From JAAZNF01 sp964561025 (GTDB taxonomy: Bacteria; Myxococcota; B64-G9): a stretch of DNA of 64,000 nt. Made by a program: the position numbers and the translations under genes. Every line of letters starts with the position of its first letter. Position 1 is the stretch's first letter. The notes under the pieces are model-generated. The model did no database searches, was not told where the DNA came from, and saw only the letters and a program-made list of their open reading frames with translations. Below are positions 39,353-47,227 of this stretch, piece after piece. The stretch spans positions 1 through 64,000 of the forward strand of contig CAZLNM010000002.1 of NCBI GenBank assembly GCA_964561025.1, given 5' to 3'.

Positions 39353-40420
39353 CTACACCAGCCGCCCTCGTCCCGCCCGCGCAAGCTCGCGCACCAGCCG
39401 GCCGACCTCCTGGGCGCGCGCGCGCGGGCACACCAGCACCGCGTCCGGGGTCTCGACGGCGACCACCTCCTCGAGTCCCAGGCAGGCCAGCAGGCGCCGC
39501 TCCGAGCGCAGCACGCAGCCGCGGCAGTCCAGCGCCAGCACCTCGCCGCGCAGCCAGTTGCCCGCGCTGTCCGTCGGGCCGAGCTCGGCCAGCGCCGAAA
39601 AACTCCCCACGTCGCTCCAGGCGCAGTCGCAGGCCAGCATGCGCACCGCCGAGGACTTCTCCATGACGCCGTAGTCGATGGAGAGCGAAGGCAGGCGCGA
39701 GTAGGCGCGGCCGATCTCTCGCGCCCAGCGCCGCCGCGGCAGCCGATCGAGCCGGGAAATGAACCGGGCCAGCGGAGGCAGGTGCCGGGCCAGCTCCCGC
39801 TGCAGGGTGGGCAGGGCAAACACGAACATGCCGGAGTTCCAAAAGTAGCCACCCCGCCGCAGAAAGCGCTCGGCCCGCGCCCGGTCGGGCTTTTCCGTGA
39901 AACGCCGCACCCGCAGCACCGGCCCGGCCGAGGTGGCGTGCAGCGGCGCGCCGGCCTGGATGTAGCCGTAGCCCGTCTCGGCGCGGGTGGGGCGGACGCC
40001 GAAGGTGATGATGCCGCCGTGGCGGGCGGCGGCCGCGGCCGCGCGCAGCAGGGAGCGAAAGCGCCCCACCGGCCGGAGCACGTGATCCGAGGGTAGCACC
40101 GCCAGCACGCCCTCCGGCTCTCGCTTGCCCGCCGCCGCCGCGCCCAGGGCGATGGCCGCCGCGGTGTTCCGGGCGCGCGGCTCGGACAGGATGTGCTGGC
40201 GCGGAAGCTCGGGGAGTATGCGGCGGACCTGGGCGGCCTGGTCGGCGCCGGTGACCACCCACAGGCCCTCCCAGCCGCACAGGGGCAACACGCGACGCGC
40301 GGTGAGCCGGAGCAGCGGTTCGCTGCCTGCGATGGCCAGAAACTGCTTGGCGCGCCGTCGGCGGGAGAGCGGCCAGAAGCGCGTGCCGGCGCCGCCGGCC
40401 AGGATGAGGACCTGGATCAT
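39353..40420 (-). CDS. manC: Mannose-1-phosphate guanylyltransferase
   Basis: A protein of 355 residues, the size of the single-domain GMP type. The nucleotidyltransferase signature is VLILAGGAGTRFWPLSR near residues 4-20, followed by KQFLAIAG, EPRARNTAAAIALGA, PSDHVL, TGYGYIQAG, RFTEKPD and FWNSGMFVF. It makes GDP-mannose from mannose-1-phosphate and GTP for surface polysaccharide. There is no fused isomerase domain. It overlaps the upstream NUDIX gene by 4 bases and precedes the ROK kinase, which fits a hexose-activation operon. Confidence 0.88.
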   Translation of the reverse strand: MIQVLILAGGAGTRFWPLSRRRRAKQFLAIAGSEPLLRLTARRVLPLCGWEGLWVVTGADQAAQVRRILPELPRQHILSEPRARNTAAAIALGAAAAGKREPEGVLAVLPSDHVLRPVGRFRSLLRAAAAAARHGGIITFGVRPTRAETGYGYIQAGAPLHATSAGPVLRVRRFTEKPDRARAERFLRRGGYFWNSGMFVFALPTLQRELARHLPPLARFISRLDRLPRRRWAREIGRAYSRLPSLSIDYGVMEKSSAVRMLACDCAWSDVGSFSALAELGPTDSAGNWLRGEVLALDCRGCVLRSERRLLACLGLEEVVAVETPDAVLVCPRARAQEVGRLVRELARAGRGRLV

Positions 40421-41010
40421 GGCTCTGCTCCTGGGCCGTCGAGCACGGCGAGCAGCGAAAGGATGATGCGGGCGGTGGCGCCCCAGATCACCGTGCCGGA
40501 ATAATCGAAGAAGTGCAGCTCGACCTCGCGCCCCTGATAGAGGTGCCGCTCGCTGCGGTGGTGCTCGCGGCTGCGGAAGAACTGGAGCGGCACCAGCAGC
40601 ACCCGCTCGACCTCGCCGGGATTCGGCGTGAGGTTCACCGGCCCGCGCACCTCCGCCACCACCGGGGTGATGTGAAAGCCGGTGGAGGTGAAGGTGTCGT
40701 CCAGCAGCCCCAGCACCTCGACCGATTGGGGCGAGAGCCCGACCTCTTCCTCGGCCTCGCGCAGGGCGGTGGCCGCGGCGTCTCGATCGGCGGGATCTTG
40801 CACGCCCCCGGGAAAGGAGACCTGGCCCTTGTGCCGCTCGACCTCCTGCGTGCGCTGCAGCAGGACGAGCTGCGTCTGCTCCTCGTGCCACAGCAGCGGC
40901 ACCAGCACCGCCGAGCGCACCAGCCCCTCGCTGGAGAGGACGGCGCGCTCACGCCGGGCGAGGGCGGCGCGCAGGGGCTGCGCCTCGGGGATGGAGCCGG
41001 CCCTGGTCAC
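40417..41010 (-). CDS. NUDIX hydrolase, CoA pyrophosphatase (NudL-like)
   Basis: A protein of 197 residues from a GTG at 41010. The NUDIX box has the form GGVQD-x-ADRDAAATALREAEEEVGL, with the acidic REAxEEvGL core near residue 90. It is preceded by HKGQVSFPGG, the UPF0035/NudL signature of CoA and acyl-CoA pyrophosphatases. It would cut CoA to 3',5'-ADP and phosphopantetheine. It overlaps the guanylyltransferase gene by 4 bases. The start is uncertain because no clear ribosome site is visible. Confidence 0.85.
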   Translation of the reverse strand: MTRAGSIPEAQPLRAALARRERAVLSSEGLVRSAVLVPLLWHEEQTQLVLLQRTQEVERHKGQVSFPGGVQDPADRDAAATALREAEEEVGLSPQSVEVLGLLDDTFTSTGFHITPVVAEVRGPVNLTPNPGEVERVLLVPLQFFRSREHHRSERHLYQGREVELHFFDYSGTVIWGATARIILSLLAVLDGPGAEP

Positions 41011-41071
41011 GAGTCCGGGATATACCACGGGCGGCGAAAGCGGTTCAAACCGCCGGGCGCCGGCCGAAAAT

Positions 41072-41100
41072 TTGTCATCTCGCGCGGGCCTGCCTATGCT
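41072..41100 (+). promoter_or_regulatory. Leaderless-type promoter of the GT39-like gene
   Basis: TTGTCA (41072-41077), 17-base spacer, TATGCT (41095-41100), then 6 bases to the ATG at 41107. No ribosome site is present. The geometry is identical to that at 33057-33092. Confidence 0.55.
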
Positions 41101-41106
41101 CGCGGC

Positions 41107-43290
41107 ATGGGCAAGCCGGCGCATCCCGTATGGAGCTTCTGGCTCCCCCTCGGCGGCCTGCTCCTGTGCGGGGCGCTGGTCCACCTGCCCACGCTCGGGC
41201 ATCCGTATCTTCCGGGATGGGACGAGGCGGTCCACGCCGCAGTGGCGGGGAACCTGGCGCGCCACCCGCTCACCCCGACCCTGCTCGAGGACCCGCTGCT
41301 GCCGGTGGACTACCGCAACTGGCAGGCCAACCACGTCTGGTTGCACATGCCGCCGCTCCCCTTCTGGCAGGCGGCGCTGTCGCTCGGCACGCTGGGGCGG
41401 TCGGAGTTCGCCCTGCGCCTGCCCAGCCTGCTCCTGTTCCTGCTCACCCTCCTCCTCGTGGGCGTGCTCGGCCGGCGGCTGATCTCGCCGCGGGCGGGCC
41501 TGCTGGCCGCGGCGCTCCTTTTGTGCGCGCCGTTTGTGTGGCTGCTGGTCCAGGGCTACGCCTTTGGCGATCTGACCGACATCGCGCTCGGGTTCTGGCT
41601 GCTCTTGTGTTTCTTCGCCATCGAGCGCGCGCTGGCGGGGGAGGGCTGGCGCAAGTTCGCCCTGGCCGGCCTGTGCCAGGGCCTGGCGGTGCTCGCCAAG
41701 AGCGCCCTGGCCCTGGCACCGCTGGGCGCGCTCTTTCTGGTCTGGCTGCTTCCACGCCTGAGGTTCCGGCTGGACCGCCGGGTGCCGACCTCGGGACTGC
41801 TGGCGTATCTCGCCTGCGCGATCATCTTGCCGCTGGCCTGGAGCCTGTACACCCGCCTGCGCTGGCCCTTGGAAGCGGCCTTCGAGTTCCAGGCGGTGCT
41901 GGCCCACGTCACCTCCTCCTACGAGGGGCACGGCCAGCCGTGGGACGCGCTGTTCAACTCGCTCCTGGGAAACCTCTTTCTGCCGCTCTTCATCCTGCCG
42001 GCGCTGGCGGGGACGGCGCTGCTCTCCGTCCGGGCGCTGTCGCAACGTACAGCGCGGCAACTGCTGCTACCGCTGTGGATCCTGGGGACGCTGCTGCCGC
42101 TTGTGCTGGTCCAGACCAAGGTGCCGGCGGTGTTGTTCGGGGCCGCGCCCGCGCTGGCCCTCGCGACCGGAGCGCTGCTGTGCGAGGGGATTCGCCGCGC
42201 GCCCCGCCTGTTGCCGCTCGCCGTCCTGGCCGGGTCGCTGGCCTGGTTCTTTCTTGCCGAGCGGCTCGCCGGCGCGTTCGAGTTCCTTGCGCCGGTTGCG
42301 GCGGACTGGGCTCGCGACCCGTCTCTTCCAGGGCAGGCGGCGCTGTTCGGCGCTTTCGCCGGAGCGTTCTGGTTGGCGAGACGACTCGCGCGGGCATGGC
42401 CGGCTCTCGCCAAAGGCGCCCTCGGGGATGGCCGGGCGGCGGGCGGGATCGGGAGCCTGCTCGTGCTCGGCATGTTCCTGGTCGCGCTCGACGAGCACGC
42501 CCGCACCCGCATGGGTTTCGCCGCCATCGCCGACTACAACCCGGTGCGCGCCACTGCCCGGTCCATCGCCGGGGAGCCGGCGGCGGCGGTGCTGATCGAG
42601 GGTACGGGGAACGGGCGCCAGCGGCCGGACCTTGCGCTGACCTTCCTCCTGGGCGCCAGCGCCCAGCTGGTCTCGGCGCGGGAGCTGCCCCGGGCCGCGC
42701 GCCTCGCCGAGCCGCGGGGGCCGGCGCTGCTGCTCTCGCCGTTTCGACGGCGCGCCCCCGAGGTGGCGCCGCCCGCGCCGGGTTCGGGGTGGTTCGTGTA
42801 CCGGCTCTCGGACGGTCAGCCGCCGCCGCTGGCGCTCGAGCCGGAAGCGCCGCCCGCCCGGTCGCGCCTGCTTTCTTGCGCCATCGAACCCGTCCGAGTG
42901 AGCCGGGGCGCGGCGCTCCAGGGGCTGCTGCGCTGGCGGCTGGGCGAGGACGCGCGCTCTGTGCGGGTGCGGGCCACTTTTACGCCGGCGGGGGGAGGCG
43001 AGGCGGAGTTGCCCTTTCCCCGCCCCCAGCACTTTCCGCGCGCCGGACTTGGGACCACCCTCCACAAGCTGGCCCCGTCGGGCCTGTTGTGGGGCGAGCG
43101 TCCGCTCGGTACTGATCTCGTCGAGTGGAGCGAGCTCCAGGCGGGCCGGGAGCTGGCCGACGGTTTTGCGGTCTTCGTGCCGCGCCACCTCGCCCCCGGC
43201 CGCTACCGGCTGAAGCTCGACGCCGTGGATGGCGGGCGCGAGCGTCCCGTTCAGGGCGCGGGCGCCTGCCCGCCGTTCGAGGTGGAATGA
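41107..43290 (+). CDS. ArnT/GT39-like integral membrane glycosyltransferase
   Basis: A protein of 727 residues. The first periplasmic loop has LPGWDEAVHAAVAGNLA with the acidic Asp-Glu pair typical of GT-C enzymes (near residues 39-41), followed by about 12 membrane segments to residue 490. A further Arg-rich loop and a soluble beta-rich domain occupy the last 160 residues. Such proteins move a sugar from a polyprenyl-phosphate donor to lipid A, protein or glycan in the periplasm. The start is set by the promoter 6 bases upstream. The stop is 1 base from the convergent lipoprotein stop. Confidence 0.8.
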   Translation: MGKPAHPVWSFWLPLGGLLLCGALVHLPTLGHPYLPGWDEAVHAAVAGNLARHPLTPTLLEDPLLPVDYRNWQANHVWLHMPPLPFWQAALSLGTLGRSEFALRLPSLLLFLLTLLLVGVLGRRLISPRAGLLAAALLLCAPFVWLLVQGYAFGDLTDIALGFWLLLCFFAIERALAGEGWRKFALAGLCQGLAVLAKSALALAPLGALFLVWLLPRLRFRLDRRVPTSGLLAYLACAIILPLAWSLYTRLRWPLEAAFEFQAVLAHVTSSYEGHGQPWDALFNSLLGNLFLPLFILPALAGTALLSVRALSQRTARQLLLPLWILGTLLPLVLVQTKVPAVLFGAAPALALATGALLCEGIRRAPRLLPLAVLAGSLAWFFLAERLAGAFEFLAPVAADWARDPSLPGQAALFGAFAGAFWLARRLARAWPALAKGALGDGRAAGGIGSLLVLGMFLVALDEHARTRMGFAAIADYNPVRATARSIAGEPAAAVLIEGTGNGRQRPDLALTFLLGASAQLVSARELPRAARLAEPRGPALLLSPFRRRAPEVAPPAPGSGWFVYRLSDGQPPPLALEPEAPPARSRLLSCAIEPVRVSRGAALQGLLRWRLGEDARSVRVRATFTPAGGGEAELPFPRPQHFPRAGLGTTLHKLAPSGLLWGERPLGTDLVEWSELQAGRELADGFAVFVPRHLAPGRYRLKLDAVDGGRERPVQGAGACPPFEVE

Positions 43291-43291
43291 A

Positions 43292-44158
43292 CTAGCGAGA
43301 GAAGCTGATGGTGCCGTCGCCGGCGATGGGGATCTCGAAGTCGCCCATCACCATCAGGCCCTCCAGCCGGTAGGGGATGATCTGGCGCTTGATGAGATCC
43401 AGGATCTCCTTCGAGGCCGAGCCGGACTTGACCTCGGTGGAGATGTCGTAGCTGGCCTCGTGGTTGGCGGGGATGCGGTCTTCCACCGGCAGCTCGCCCT
43501 CCACCCAGGGCTTGCCCTCCAGGGTGATGCGGTACACCACCTTGTCGAGTTTTACCGGGAAGGAGTTCTCGTTCAGCACCGCCAGCTCGAAGGTGAACTT
43601 GGTCTCGTCCTTGCCGAAGCGCTGGGCGTAGGCCCCGGTGACCGTGAGCTTGGGGAGCTTTTGCAGCGGGATCATGCCCGAGTCGCCGGCCGACACGCTG
43701 AGCCCTCCCTCCGGGCCTTCCAGGTTGCACGTCTCGGCGAAGGTGTAGCGTAGCTGGCCGGCCTGGACGAAGGCCAGGATCTCCGGGGTGGTCTTGGGCC
43801 AAGGGATCACCACCTCGGTGACCACCATCTGGCGCGCCGTCTGGCTCACCTCGCCCTGGGGCTGGAGGGAGCCGGAGAGCGGTTCCCGCTCGGCGATTTC
43901 GGCCTTCCAGGTACAGGCCACCAGCCGGGCCGGCCGCGCGTCCTCGCCGATGAGCTCGAACTTGAAGCTCACCGTCATGCCCGAAAACTGCTGCGGCGAA
44001 AACTCCACCCCGCGAAATTCGAAGCGGGGCGGGGTGAAGCCGCCCGCGCTCTGCGGAGTGTTTTGGGTGGCCTGCTTCGGCCCGGCGCAGCAAAGACCCC
44101 CAAGGCCGCAGGCCGCCCAGGCCAGAAGCATCCAGCCGGCTCGATGCGTGCTCGACAT
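43292..44158 (-). CDS. WHy/LEA14-like domain lipoprotein
   Basis: A protein of 288 residues. A signal peptide ends at a Cys pair near residues 23-24 (GGLCCAG), making a lipoprotein likely. The mature part holds two similar beta-sandwich segments; the second (TKFTFELAVLNENSFPVKL, then VYRITLEGKPWVEGEL and DRIPANHEASYDI) is the classic WHy/LEA type 2 pattern. In bacteria these are usually envelope proteins of unknown or desiccation-related function. It lies 18 bases after the lipoprotein gene at 44177-44821, in the same direction, probably as an operon. Confidence 0.8.
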   Translation of the reverse strand: MSSTHRAGWMLLAWAACGLGGLCCAGPKQATQNTPQSAGGFTPPRFEFRGVEFSPQQFSGMTVSFKFELIGEDARPARLVACTWKAEIAEREPLSGSLQPQGEVSQTARQMVVTEVVIPWPKTTPEILAFVQAGQLRYTFAETCNLEGPEGGLSVSAGDSGMIPLQKLPKLTVTGAYAQRFGKDETKFTFELAVLNENSFPVKLDKVVYRITLEGKPWVEGELPVEDRIPANHEASYDISTEVKSGSASKEILDLIKRQIIPYRLEGLMVMGDFEIPIAGDGTISFSR

Positions 44159-44176
44159 GATCCCCTCCTGTGTCTG

Positions 44177-44821
44177 CTAGCGCAGCTTCCAGGCGTTGCC
44201 GTCCGGAAGCTCAAACTCGATGAACCCCCGCGCGGGCGCGAAGTACTCGTCGTAGGAGTAGGTGGTGCCGCCGCCTAGCTCGCGCCGGTGCACAAGGTGG
44301 AAGGCCTCGATGTCGCCGGCCGGGACGGTGTGCGCGCCCTTGCCCAGGTTGGAGAACTGGTGGGTCTCGCTGCCGCCGCCCTCGATCTCCGAAGTGGTGC
44401 TCCAGCTCTGGGGGATGCCGGAGCACTTGGGCTCGAGCGGGTAGGGGACCAGCACGATGGGCGTCAGGTAACGGCGGTTCACCACCTGTTGGTCCTCGGT
44501 GACTTGCTCTCCCAGAAACAAGAGGCCCCGCTGGGGCTCCACCACGAACCAGCGGGTGGCGATGAGGATGCCGTTCTGGCGGATCTCCATCTTGAGCGCG
44601 TCGGTGCCGGTGAGGTACTCGGGATCGGCGGCGTTTGCGATGCGGGCGGTGCCCGACAGGGTGGCCGCCCCCACCGTCACGTCGTAGTCCCAGGCCTTCC
44701 CCAGGGCGAAGCCCAGGTACGCCGCCGCGTCGCCCGCCGGCTCCTCACAGTGGGAGCCGCTGCCGCCGCAGGCGGGGAGCAGGAAGAGAAGCGCCGCCCA
44801 TATCGTCGTCATGCGTCGCAT
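44177..44821 (-). CDS. Hypothetical lipoprotein
   Basis: A protein of 214 residues. The ATG at 44821 has GGAGG 6 bases upstream and gives a short signal peptide with lipobox LLPAC (Cys18). The mature part is a beta-rich domain (YLGFALGKAWDYDVTVG, then GLLFLGEQVTEDQQVVNR and THQFSNLGKGAHTVPAGD) of the kind seen in many myxobacterial outer-membrane lipoproteins, where it often tests as DUF-type with no known ligand. I do not recognise a family. It is the first gene of a two-lipoprotein operon with the WHy protein. Confidence 0.65.
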   Translation of the reverse strand: MRRMTTIWAALLFLLPACGGSGSHCEEPAGDAAAYLGFALGKAWDYDVTVGAATLSGTARIANAADPEYLTGTDALKMEIRQNGILIATRWFVVEPQRGLLFLGEQVTEDQQVVNRRYLTPIVLVPYPLEPKCSGIPQSWSTTSEIEGGGSETHQFSNLGKGAHTVPAGDIEAFHLVHRRELGGGTTYSYDEYFAPARGFIEFELPDGNAWKLR

Positions 44822-44971
44822 GCCGCACCTCCGGCCGAAGCCCTGGCGAACGCATCTGCCTATACCACCTTTCCACCGACCTGCCAAGCACACCTCCGCC
44901 GACGGTGGTTTCCAGATGAAAAGTTCAGTCACTTTCGATGGTTCGCTGCCATAGTTTTGGTCCCTCAACTC

Positions 44972-45017
44972 GCGCGTCCGACCGCGGGGCCATCAGAGCC
45001 AGCGCGGGCGGACGCGC
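44972..45017. repeat. Dispersed 46-base palindromic repeat, copy B
   Basis: Same 9-bp arms GCGCGTCCG (44972-44980) and CGGACGCGC (45009-45017) as copy A. It sits in the 327-base divergent gap 44822-45148 between a lipoprotein gene and the signal peptidase gene. The rest of that gap shows only a weak TTGATT/GACACT promoter (45112-45141) for the gene at 45149. Confidence 0.7.
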
Positions 45018-45148
45018 ATTGTCCAAACTCTCCCGGACTCCTTGTCAACGAGGGATGACGGATAGAATCATGTGACAGTGGACCGATATTTTCCCATCGC
45101 CATTACAGGGGTTGATTTTCGCACCCTGGCGGGGCGACACTCCGGCGC

Positions 45149-46258
45149 ATGAGCCGCGCCACCTTCGTGCCCGGCGGATTCTTTCGCACCTGGCTGCGGG
45201 TGCTGGTGCGGCCCGGCGTCTTCTTCTCCCGTCACGCGGACCAGCGCAGCACCGTCGCGCCCATGACTTTTGGGCTTCTGCTGTGCGGGTTGTTCTCCGC
45301 GGCGGCGGGGGCGCTCTCGGCGCTGGACGACCTGCGCCTTATGCAGGGCGCCTTCCACGCCCTGCGCACGTTTCTCTTCACCGGCGCCGCGGTGATGGTG
45401 GCGCTGCCCGCCACGGCCTGGGTGGCCTCGGTGCTGATGCACGGCTGGCTGCGGCTGCTCGGCCCGGGCCGGCGCTCGCACTCGCGGACCCTGCACGTCA
45501 CCTTCGCCGCGCTGGCGGCCGCGCTGCCGGCGCTGTGCGACTGGCCGGGCGAGCTGGTGGCCTGGCTGTGGATGGGCGCCATCCTGGCCGTCGGGCTGGC
45601 GCGGGCGCACGAGGTGAGCTTTCCCCGAGTGGTGCCCGGTGTGGTGCTGCTGCTGCTGCTGCTGAACGCGCTCTCGCTGCCCCGGCGGGGCGAGCGCCTG
45701 AGCGACGAGTCCATGACACCGGCCATCCGTCAACACGAGCGCGTGCTGCTGGAGCGCCTGCCGCTTCTCGTCTCCGGCCCGCGCCGGGGAGACGTGGTGC
45801 TGGCGGGCGAACCCAAGGAGCCCGAGAAACTGCGCATCTTGCGGGTGGTGGCCCTGGCCGGGGACGAGGTGGCCATCGAGGACGGGCGCCTGCGGCTGAA
45901 CGGCGCGCTCGCCGGCGGGGAGGAGGTCCCCGGCGACTGCGAATACGCGGTGTCCACGGCACACGGGGTGTTCGAGACCTGGCCGTGCCGGCGCGAGCGG
46001 GAGACGCTGGACGGGCGGAGCTACCCGGTGGTGTTCGACACCGAGCGCGCCCGCGGCGACGGCTCGCCGCGCGGAATGGCGGCGCAGACGGTGCCGGAGG
46101 GGATGGTGTTTCTGCTGGGCGACAACCGCGACAACAGCCGTGACAGCCGCGCCTTCGGCCCGGTGCCGGCGCGCGCCGTGCTGGCCCGGGCCCGCTGCGT
46201 GATCTGGCCGGTGGGCCCCGAGGGGTTTTCCGCGGCGCGCTGGCTCGCCAGCCCGTGA
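45149..46258 (+). CDS. Signal peptidase I homolog with N-terminal Yip1-like membrane domain, catalytic Lys absent
   Basis: A protein of 369 residues. Residues about 10-175 form a Yip1-like domain with about five membrane helices. The rest is an S26 peptidase domain: box B DESMTPAI with Ser188, box D ILRVVALAGDEVAIEDG (230-246) and box E GDNRDNSRDSRAFGPV (324-339). In E. coli LepB, box D reads IKRAVGLPGD with general base Lys145; here the aligned residue is Leu231. Box E is perfect, so the fold is conserved but the dyad seems incomplete; a nearby Lys227 is the only substitute seen. The gene has a weak leaderless-type promoter. Confidence 0.8.
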   Translation: MSRATFVPGGFFRTWLRVLVRPGVFFSRHADQRSTVAPMTFGLLLCGLFSAAAGALSALDDLRLMQGAFHALRTFLFTGAAVMVALPATAWVASVLMHGWLRLLGPGRRSHSRTLHVTFAALAAALPALCDWPGELVAWLWMGAILAVGLARAHEVSFPRVVPGVVLLLLLLNALSLPRRGERLSDESMTPAIRQHERVLLERLPLLVSGPRRGDVVLAGEPKEPEKLRILRVVALAGDEVAIEDGRLRLNGALAGGEEVPGDCEYAVSTAHGVFETWPCRRERETLDGRSYPVVFDTERARGDGSPRGMAAQTVPEGMVFLLGDNRDNSRDSRAFGPVPARAVLARARCVIWPVGPEGFSAARWLASP

Positions 46259-46273
46259 TTTCGGAGGGCCCGG

Positions 46274-47155
46274 ATGATCCACTATCAGGAGCCGGTGTTC
46301 CGCCCCCCCAGCGAGGCGGACTCGCTCATCTTGCAGGCCACCTACGGCTGCACCCACAACCGCTGCGCCTTCTGCTCCATGTACCAGGGGAAACGCTTCC
46401 GGGTGCGGCCGGAGGAGGAGCTGTTTTCCGAGATCGACTGGGCCGGCCGGCACCTGCCCGGCGTGACCCGGGTGTTTTTGGCCGACGGCGACGCCTTCGC
46501 GCTGTCGCCGCGCCGCATGATCCGCATCCTGGAACGGCTCTACCAGCGCCTGCCCGCCCTGGAGCGGGTGACCGCCTACGCCTCGCCGCAGAACTTCCGC
46601 GCGCGCAAGCTCGAGGACCTGCGCGCGGTGCGCGCGGCGGGGCTTCGCATGTTGTACCTCGGCCTGGAGTCAGGCGACGACGAGGTGCTGCGCCGCATCC
46701 AAAAGGGCGCCACCTGCGAGCGCATCGTGGAGGTGTGCCGGCGGGCGCAGGAGGCGGGCTTCGACCTCTCCATCACCGTGATCCTGGGGCTGGCCGGGCC
46801 GGCGGGCTCGGCGCGCCACGCCGAGAAGACCGCCGCCGCCCTCGACCGCATCCGCCCGCGTTACGCCTCGGCGCTCACCCTGATGCGCACGCCGCGAGAG
46901 CCCTCCTTCGAAAAAGTGTATGGCGATCCCGCCTGGCGCGACCTCACCCCGGAAGAAGCCCTGTCCGAGTGCCGCACCCTGATCGCCGCCATGCAGGCGG
47001 ACGGCGTCGAGTTCCGCTCCAACCACGCCTCCAACTACCTGGCGCTGAAGGGCCGCCTGCAACGCGACAAGCCTACGCTCCTCGCCCTCATCGACCGGGT
47101 GCTGGCCGACCCCCGCTCCCCGCTGCGCCGGCCGGAGTTCTTGCGCGCCCTGTGA
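46274..47155 (+). CDS. Radical SAM protein with CX4CX2C cluster motif
   Basis: A protein of 293 residues. The cluster motif is GCTHNRCAFCSMYQG near residues 25-39 (Cys-x4-Cys-x2-Cys spacing). It is followed by VFLADGDAFALSPRRM and GLRMLYLGLESGDDEVLRRI, typical of the Elp3/MiaB-like TIM-barrel group often annotated as uncharacterised COG1032-like enzymes. The C-terminus has SNHASNYLALKGRLQRDK, conserved in the family. The substrate is unknown. It starts 15 bases after the signal peptidase gene with GGAGG upstream, so they are probably co-transcribed. Confidence 0.85.
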   Translation: MIHYQEPVFRPPSEADSLILQATYGCTHNRCAFCSMYQGKRFRVRPEEELFSEIDWAGRHLPGVTRVFLADGDAFALSPRRMIRILERLYQRLPALERVTAYASPQNFRARKLEDLRAVRAAGLRMLYLGLESGDDEVLRRIQKGATCERIVEVCRRAQEAGFDLSITVILGLAGPAGSARHAEKTAAALDRIRPRYASALTLMRTPREPSFEKVYGDPAWRDLTPEEALSECRTLIAAMQADGVEFRSNHASNYLALKGRLQRDKPTLLALIDRVLADPRSPLRRPEFLRAL

Positions 47156-47191
47156 CGGGGCGCCCGCCATCGGCGAACGTTCGTCCTGCGA

Positions 47192-47220
47192 TTGCGTTCG
47201 GCGAAAGGAGCGGCTACTCT
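47192..47220 (+). promoter_or_regulatory. Leaderless-type promoter of the hybrid histidine kinase
   Basis: TTGCGT (47192-47197), 17-base spacer, TACTCT (47215-47220), then 7 bases to the ATG at 47228. An AAGGAG lies about 18 bases before the ATG, too far for use and upstream of the predicted start. Confidence 0.5.
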
Positions 47221-47227
47221 CCGGCGC

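Noticed and set aside
41040..41055. tRNA-like T-arm sequence CGGTTCAAACCG
   Set aside because: It is a simple palindrome between the NUDIX and GT39 genes; no acceptor stem, D-arm or anticodon arm surrounds it.
45085..45117. A third copy of the ECF promoter motif (TTCCCAT) before the signal peptidase gene
   Set aside because: The matching GTAATA block is missing at the required spacing.
47172..47184. CGAACGTTCG as a LexA-type SOS box
   Set aside because: The known box needs a 4-base spacer between CGAAC and GTTCG; here the halves overlap with none, and no SOS gene follows.
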